Assembly (NCBI GenBank): GCA_029977045.1
Contig: JAPOLP010000142.1
Coordinates: 1-10,096 of the forward strand
Source: Planctomycetota bacterium
GTDB taxonomy: Bacteria > Planctomycetota > Planctomycetia > Planctomycetales > Planctomycetaceae
DNA length: 10,096 nt
Reading direction: 5' to 3'
Below are positions 6,353 through 10,096 of this stretch, piece by piece; the first letter of the stretch is position 1, and every line of letters starts with the position of its first letter. Made by a program: the position numbers and the translations under genes. Under the pieces are notes generated by a model. The model saw nothing but the letters and a program-made list of their open reading frames with translations. It searched no databases and was not told where the DNA came from.

Positions 6353-7090
6353 CTAGAAGACGATGCCGCCGCCGAAGAGGCCGCCGACTTCGTTTCCGTT
6401 GGTTGTCGCGAACAGGCCGGCTCGCACGTAGAACTGCTCGGCGGGCCAGAAGATGACGTCCGCCGAAATGGGAGGAGCGTCAAAGGCCTGTTCGTTGATG
6501 TCGATCGCCAGGCGAATGGATGTGTTTTCGGCCACGTCCGCTTCCAGACCTGCGATCGCGAGCAGATTGGTGTCGCTATCGCCAATACTGACTGAGCCGC
6601 CGCCTCCGGCAGCGAAGACGTCAATCACGTCGTGCTGGACACCGAGTTGCACGAAGGGTCGGATCGGGCCGAACGCCGCCGCGTAGATCGAGATGCCAGC
6701 TGAGTACGAATCCACATCCATTTCGAGCTTGCTGCCGCCTGTACTGCCGCCGATATGCAGATGCTCAAAGTTGAAAAAGACGTCAGCCCCTACCGACGGA
6801 GCCAGTTCGGTCAGCCAGGACACCGGCATGTTGAACGTCGCGTCAACTCCCTGGTACGTGTCATCAAACGGCTGAATCAACGGTTCGTCGGTCTGAATGT
6901 GGACATAGCGGGCTTCGAGATACATCTTGCCCAGAAGACCGGCGTGGGCGGCTGAGTCCGAACGGTCCGCGGCATCCGAGAATGGATTTGCACCTTCCAG
7001 CAGTGACGGAAAGCCCTGAGCAGAGGCGGTTGTGGCAAGCTGAAGTGAGATCAGCGCAAAGACGAACGCAGCGAGAAGTCGGTGAATCAT
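6353..7090 (-). CDS. Outer-membrane beta-barrel protein, paralog C of a tandem trio
   Basis: This 245-residue predicted outer-membrane beta-barrel is the first of the trio to be transcribed. The frame is open 53 codons further upstream, but the ATG at 7090 is chosen because it opens a clean signal peptide (IHRLLAAFVFALISL) and has GGAG (7099-7102) eight bases upstream. The signal is cleaved at ASA|Q (22-25). Shared blocks are GLLGKMYLEARYVHIQ (51-66), FDDTYQGVDATFNMPVSW (75-92), VGADVFFN (100-107), GPIRPFVQLG (141-150), ISADVIFWPAEQFYVRAGLF and the terminal GGGIVF. Distinct features are glycine-rich loops, GGSTGGS (114-120) and AGGGGSVS, likely surface turns between strands. The stop codon is TAG; gene B follows after 107 bases. 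The DNA stretch AGATACATCTTGCCCAG is identical in genes B and C (6073-6089 and 6918-6934). No function is recognised. Confidence 0.8.
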   Translation of the reverse strand: MIHRLLAAFVFALISLQLATTASAQGFPSLLEGANPFSDAADRSDSAAHAGLLGKMYLEARYVHIQTDEPLIQPFDDTYQGVDATFNMPVSWLTELAPSVGADVFFNFEHLHIGGSTGGSKLEMDVDSYSAGISIYAAAFGPIRPFVQLGVQHDVIDVFAAGGGGSVSIGDSDTNLLAIAGLEADVAENTSIRLAIDINEQAFDAPPISADVIFWPAEQFYVRAGLFATTNGNEVGGLFGGGIVF

Positions 7091-7123
7091 CCTTGAATCT
7101 CCGAAGGCGGTGGGGTGCGCGGG

Positions 7124-7149
7124 CTGACCGTCGGTCCTTGACTGGTCAG
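7124..7149 (-). promoter_or_regulatory. Leader hairpin upstream of barrel gene C
   Basis: On the minus strand CTGACC-A-GTC pairs with GAC-GGTCAG, giving nine base pairs with one bulged A and the loop AAGGACC. It sits 34-59 bases before the ATG of gene C, clear of the GGAG site. It would be part of the mRNA leader if transcription starts at the candidate promoter further upstream. Its role, if any, is unknown. Confidence 0.35.
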
Positions 7150-7268
7150 TTGCAGATGGGAAGTGTGAGGGGGGAACAGTGACGAGCGCCGCATTCAGAA
7201 GGTGACGATTACGACTCTGCTGCGGGAGAGTGTGCGCTGAACGGAACATCCAGCGGCGAAGTGCGGGG

Positions 7269-7298
7269 CTTTTAGTTCTGATCGAACAAATCTGTCAA
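7269..7298 (-). promoter_or_regulatory. Candidate housekeeping promoter for the barrel-gene trio
   Basis: The minus strand has a perfect -35 hexamer TTGACA (7298-7293), an 18-base spacer, and TAAAAG (7274-7269), which matches four of six bases of the -10 consensus. It sits in the 264-base gap after the SMP-30/hydrolase gene and points at barrel gene C. The predicted leader is about 170 bases. The surrounding bases are locally AT-rich against the GC-rich background, which supports a promoter. A single imperfect -10 keeps confidence modest. Confidence 0.38.
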
Positions 7299-7354
7299 TA
7301 TGGCCCCTGTCAGCGTCGTCCTGCTTCGCCTTTGAGAGTGTGCCGGATCGCTGT

Positions 7355-9070
7355 CTACAGGCGGTCGCGGAAGAAGCTGTCCATGTCGGCGACCATTTCG
7401 TCGAACCATGGAAGCAGGTTCCAGCAGCCATGTTTGCCGTCCTTATAGACCTTCAGGCCGGTCCAGATGCCAGCGGCCTTCAGCTTCTCGCGCGACGGCT
7501 CGTTTCGCGGCGGATTGTCGTGTTCGCCCGTCATGAACAGGATCGGTGCCGAGTCTTTATCGATATGCAGATACGCGTCGCTGAGCGCATACGTTTCGGG
7601 AGCCTCGTCGATTGTTTTGCCGAGCCAGACGTTGGAGTTTGCGTCGCCGTTGCGGGATCGATCCGCCACTGAGCCTGTCGTCATCTGCATCGGTCCGGCC
7701 ATGACGATTGCCGCCTTCAGCCGCGACGACTGATCCGCGTGGCCGCCGTCGCCCTGCAGAGCTTCTTCTTTCCAGCCGGTCGCCATCAGTCCGACGAGAT
7801 GCCCGCCTGCCGAGCCGCCCACTGCGCCGATTCGATCCGGATCGATGCCGTACTTCGCAGCGTTCGCTCGCAGAAACCGCACCGCTGCATTGCAGTCCTG
7901 AATCCCTGCGGGGAACTTCGCTTCGTAACCGAGTCGGTACTCGATTGACGCCGTCACGTAACCGCGAGCGGCCAGAGCGAGCGTCAACGCGCGGAACTTC
8001 GACTTGTAACCGTTCAGCCAGCCGCCACCGTGTACGACAACGATGCAGGGCTTCGGACCGTCGACATTCTTCGGCACGGCGATATCAGCGAGCAGTCTGC
8101 GATCGCCGCTCTGCGCGTACACGACGTTCGCGTGCAGCGTCACGTTGTCCGGGACCGCCGTCGATGGCCGAGTTGCGTCGTTGCCTTGCTGCGGCAGGTT
8201 GTCAGTGGGCGGTTCCGGCGGCAGGCCGTACGCATTCATTCGCTGCCGGTAGAGCCCGCCGAATCCGGTTATGTACAGCGATCGCATGTCGGAATCGCCG
8301 AACGCGCAGTTGATCGGTCGCGTCGGGCAGTTGATTTTGCCCAGCAGCTTGCCGGAAGGACTCCAGATCCACACGTCCGTGGCACCGGCACAGTAAACGT
8401 TACCGGCCCGGTCGATCGTCATCCCGTCCGCCCCGAGTGCCTCGCCATCGTCCATCGTCGCGAACAGCTTTCCGCCGGTTGCCGTTCCGTTGTCCTGAAC
8501 TGAGTACGAACGAATCGTCTTCGGGCGGTACTCGGCGACGTACAGCGTCGAACCGTCCGGCGAGAGTGTGATCCCGTTCGGGCTGACGACTTCCGGCACC
8601 GCGACGATCAGCTCGCCGTCAGGCTGCCGGTACATGACGCGGTTCTCGCGAGTCAGCGTGAAGTAGATCCCGCCGTGATCGTCGACGACCAGATCGTTCG
8701 GTCGAGCCAGCGTCTTGCCTTCGCCCTCCGGCTGCGTCAGAGCGACCTGCTTCCCGTCACTGAACTGCGAGATGTGTCCGTTGCCATTGTCCGACAGGTA
8801 CAGCCGCCCGTGATTGAAAAACGAAGCACTGATCCGCCCCGCGTCCTTGAGCACCGGCACGACCTTCTTCTGCTTCGGGATGTACCGATACAGCGTCTCG
8901 TCTTTGACGTCCGGAAAGTACAGGGCTGAAGCTCCATCCCACGCCGGCCCATCCGCCAGTCCGAACTCCGTCGCCAGAGTCTCCAGAGGGGTGTCGGTGT
9001 CGATGATCGACTGCGCGAGCACCGGAGACGTCAGAGACAGCAGCACGGCGGTGATACGAAAAACCGTCAT
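7355..9070 (-). CDS. Secreted SMP-30/gluconolactonase-alpha/beta hydrolase fusion enzyme
   Basis: This 571-residue exported enzyme has two catalytic modules. A signal peptide runs to VLA|Q (18-20). Residues about 30-285 form an SMP-30/gluconolactonase six-bladed propeller, with candidate metal ligands Asp40 (in LADGPAW), Asn125 (RPNDL), Asn165 (SPNGITLSPDG) and Asp215 (ADGMTID). The first ligand is Glu in classical SMP-30, so Asp40 is a conservative change. A Pro/Gln/Asn-rich linker (about 283-308) joins an alpha/beta hydrolase (about 310-571). That module has oxyanion motif HGGGW (347-351), nucleophile elbow GGSAGG with Ser420, acid Asp518 (GEHDNPP) and His547 (GKHGCW), as in BD-FAE/carboxylesterase-type enzymes. 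The start has AAGGA nine bases upstream. Such a pair suggests breakdown of sugar lactones and esterified polysaccharide outside the cytoplasm. The exact substrate is inference. It lies 104 bases downstream of the amidase gene. Confidence 0.9.
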   Translation of the reverse strand: MTVFRITAVLLSLTSPVLAQSIIDTDTPLETLATEFGLADGPAWDGASALYFPDVKDETLYRYIPKQKKVVPVLKDAGRISASFFNHGRLYLSDNGNGHISQFSDGKQVALTQPEGEGKTLARPNDLVVDDHGGIYFTLTRENRVMYRQPDGELIVAVPEVVSPNGITLSPDGSTLYVAEYRPKTIRSYSVQDNGTATGGKLFATMDDGEALGADGMTIDRAGNVYCAGATDVWIWSPSGKLLGKINCPTRPINCAFGDSDMRSLYITGFGGLYRQRMNAYGLPPEPPTDNLPQQGNDATRPSTAVPDNVTLHANVVYAQSGDRRLLADIAVPKNVDGPKPCIVVVHGGGWLNGYKSKFRALTLALAARGYVTASIEYRLGYEAKFPAGIQDCNAAVRFLRANAAKYGIDPDRIGAVGGSAGGHLVGLMATGWKEEALQGDGGHADQSSRLKAAIVMAGPMQMTTGSVADRSRNGDANSNVWLGKTIDEAPETYALSDAYLHIDKDSAPILFMTGEHDNPPRNEPSREKLKAAGIWTGLKVYKDGKHGCWNLLPWFDEMVADMDSFFRDRL

Positions 9071-9174
9071 GGGAAGACATCCTTCTGAAGTGAAAGCACG
9101 AGGGGCAGATGAGGCGGAAGCCTGGCGACTCTGCTGCGCGAATTCGACGGACGTGCTGGCTGACGTTAGTTGCC
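9071..9174. other. Gap between amidase and SMP-30/hydrolase genes
   Basis: These 104 bases hold only the AAGGA ribosome-binding site of the SMP-30/hydrolase gene. I see no promoter, terminator or small gene. The two flanking genes are on the same strand and could be cotranscribed. Confidence 0.4.
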
Positions 9175-10096
9175 CTATGTTTCCAGCAGTCGTTCCGTGC
9201 GGGTATGCCAGTCAGTCTGTTGCTGGTAGCGACTCGCGATCTCCAGCAGACGGTTTTCGCTGTACGCTCGACTGACTAATTGCAGGCCGGTGGGCAGGTT
9301 CAGGTCGCCGAAGCCGTTGGGAATTGTGATTGCCGGAACGCCGCAACTGTTACCGGCACCGCCCAGATCGGTGATCTGCGTTGAGTAGAAGCCGCGTCGG
9401 TAGTCGCTGAAGGATTCCTCTGCGGGATAAGCGACAGTCGGCAGCGTCGGTGTGACGATCGCGTCGACTTTCGCGAGCACTTCGTCGAACGCCCGCTGCA
9501 GCTTCGGGCGGATTCGCAGGGCGTTAATGTAGTCCTTCGCCGGGATCAGCGTCGACGAGTGCAGACCCCAGCGGTCTTCTTCAGCGGTCATTTCCCAGAT
9601 GTCGCCCGTCGTGATCAGTCCCTCAAACGCTGCAGCTGATTCGCAGTTGATGATCGTGCTCGCGACCGCCGCCCACGGAAGATCGGGCAGTTCGATGTCG
9701 ACGAACTCGGCAAAGCCGCCGAGTACTTCCAGCGACGCTTCGTAGTTCGCTCGAACTTCCGGCTGCACATGGTCGGCAACGCCCGGCAGAACGCCGAGTC
9801 GGAACTTTGCGTCGCCACCCGCCGGGGCATCCTTGTGCGAGTACGAAAACGGACGATCGGACGAGGACTCGTCAGCCGGGTCGTGGCCGGCGATCGCGTT
9901 CAAGACGATGCCGCAGTCGTCCGCCGATCGGCACAGCGGCCCGATCTTGTCGATCGTCCAGCTCAGTGCCATCGCTCCATGCCGGCTCACTCGCCCATAA
10001 GTCGGTCGCAGCCCGCTGACGCCGCAGAACGATGCCGGCGTCACAATTGAGCCCCAGGTTTCCGTTCCCAGAGCAAACGGAACGAGCCCTCCGCCA
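9175..10096 (-). CDS. Amidase-signature family enzyme (5' part beyond window)
   Basis: These are the C-terminal 306 or so residues of an amidase-signature enzyme, the family of GatA, bacterial amidases and fatty-acid amide hydrolases. They cleave amides with a Ser-cisSer-Lys triad. The open frame runs unbroken to the right edge, so the true start and the catalytic Lys and cis-Ser lie outside. The visible sequence begins GGLVPFALGTETWGSIVTPA. The nucleophile is Ser in TWGS, where most family members have TGGS. CGVSGLRPTYGRVSRHGAM and DKIGPLCRSADDCGIVLNAI follow, both strongly conserved blocks. The C-terminal half has AIVTPTLPTVAYP, SCGVPAITIPNG and LPTGLQLVSRAYSENRLLEIA, all typical. The GTG at 10042-10044 is an internal Val, not a start. 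The Trp version is, as I recall, a recognised subgroup often annotated as amidase or GatA-like. With no gatB or gatC visible, a stand-alone amidase is more likely than a tRNA amidotransferase subunit. Confidence 0.9.
   Translation of the reverse strand, partial: GGGLVPFALGTETWGSIVTPASFCGVSGLRPTYGRVSRHGAMALSWTIDKIGPLCRSADDCGIVLNAIAGHDPADESSSDRPFSYSHKDAPAGGDAKFRLGVLPGVADHVQPEVRANYEASLEVLGGFAEFVDIELPDLPWAAVASTIINCESAAAFEGLITTGDIWEMTAEEDRWGLHSSTLIPAKDYINALRIRPKLQRAFDEVLAKVDAIVTPTLPTVAYPAEESFSDYRRGFYSTQITDLGGAGNSCGVPAITIPNGFGDLNLPTGLQLVSRAYSENRLLEIASRYQQQTDWHTRTERLLET

Larger units (their letters stand above)
7091..7354. other. Intergenic gap holding leader and promoter elements
   Basis: This gap separates the SMP-30/hydrolase stop from barrel gene C. 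It contains the candidate promoter and the leader hairpin listed separately. The in-frame extension of gene C (up to 7249) lacks a ribosome-binding site and any export signal, so it is treated as leader. A ten-base direct repeat GAGAGTGTGC occurs at 7226-7235 and 7334-7343. I see no T-tract terminator for the hydrolase gene and no further gene. Confidence 0.45.

Noticed and set aside
7091..7249. 53-codon N-terminal extension of barrel gene C
   Set aside because: The signal peptide begins at the ATG at 7090, with GGAG eight bases upstream and equal length to the two paralogs; the extension has none of these supports.
7226..7343. Direct repeat GAGAGTGTGC (7226-7235 and 7334-7343) as a possible attachment or insertion footprint
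   Set aside because: Ten bases can recur by chance; there is no integrase, transposase or inverted end between the copies.

Overview
The window is a GC-rich, ordinary-looking chromosomal stretch, most likely from a planctomycete. I infer this from the gene styles rather than from any marker gene. The clues are a secreted SMP-30/gluconolactonase fused to an alpha/beta hydrolase, a 'TWGS'-type amidase, a stand-alone two-ACT-domain protein, lipoprotein signals with loose lipoboxes, and weak or absent Shine-Dalgarno sequences on some genes. No rRNA, tRNA, insertion sequence, phage gene or CRISPR array is visible.

Plus strand, left part (1-2806). A probable operon comes first. It encodes an LpoB-family lipoprotein with a twin-arginine-like signal (56-721) and, overlapping its stop by one base, a COG3014-type lipoprotein (721-2082). 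The end of a third gene may lie at 3-44. After a 268-base gap comes a small lipoprotein with one rhodanese domain on an acidic tether (2351-2806). All three full-length products look exported and lipid-anchored.

Minus strand, rest of the window, in transcription order. An amidase-signature enzyme enters from beyond the right edge (9175-10096). It is followed by the secreted SMP-30 plus alpha/beta-hydrolase fusion (7355-9070). Next is a cluster of three tandem paralogous outer-membrane beta-barrel genes: C (6353-7090), B (5508-6245) and A (4640-5377). With starts chosen by signal peptide and ribosome-binding site, each of the three is exactly 738 bases (245 codons plus stop). After them come a serine hydrolase of the beta-lactamase/esterase type without an export signal (3413-4519) and a tandem ACT-domain protein (2852-3361).

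The most interesting parts are the three equal-length barrel paralogs with hairpin-rich gaps in front of each gene, and the LpoB/COG3014 pair in an apparent planctomycete. I see no convincing evidence of a new defence or mobile system. Gaps over 100 bases are 2083-2350, 4520-4639, 5378-5507, 6246-6352, 7091-7354 and 9071-9174. They hold short inverted repeats and one candidate promoter, but no credible extra genes.
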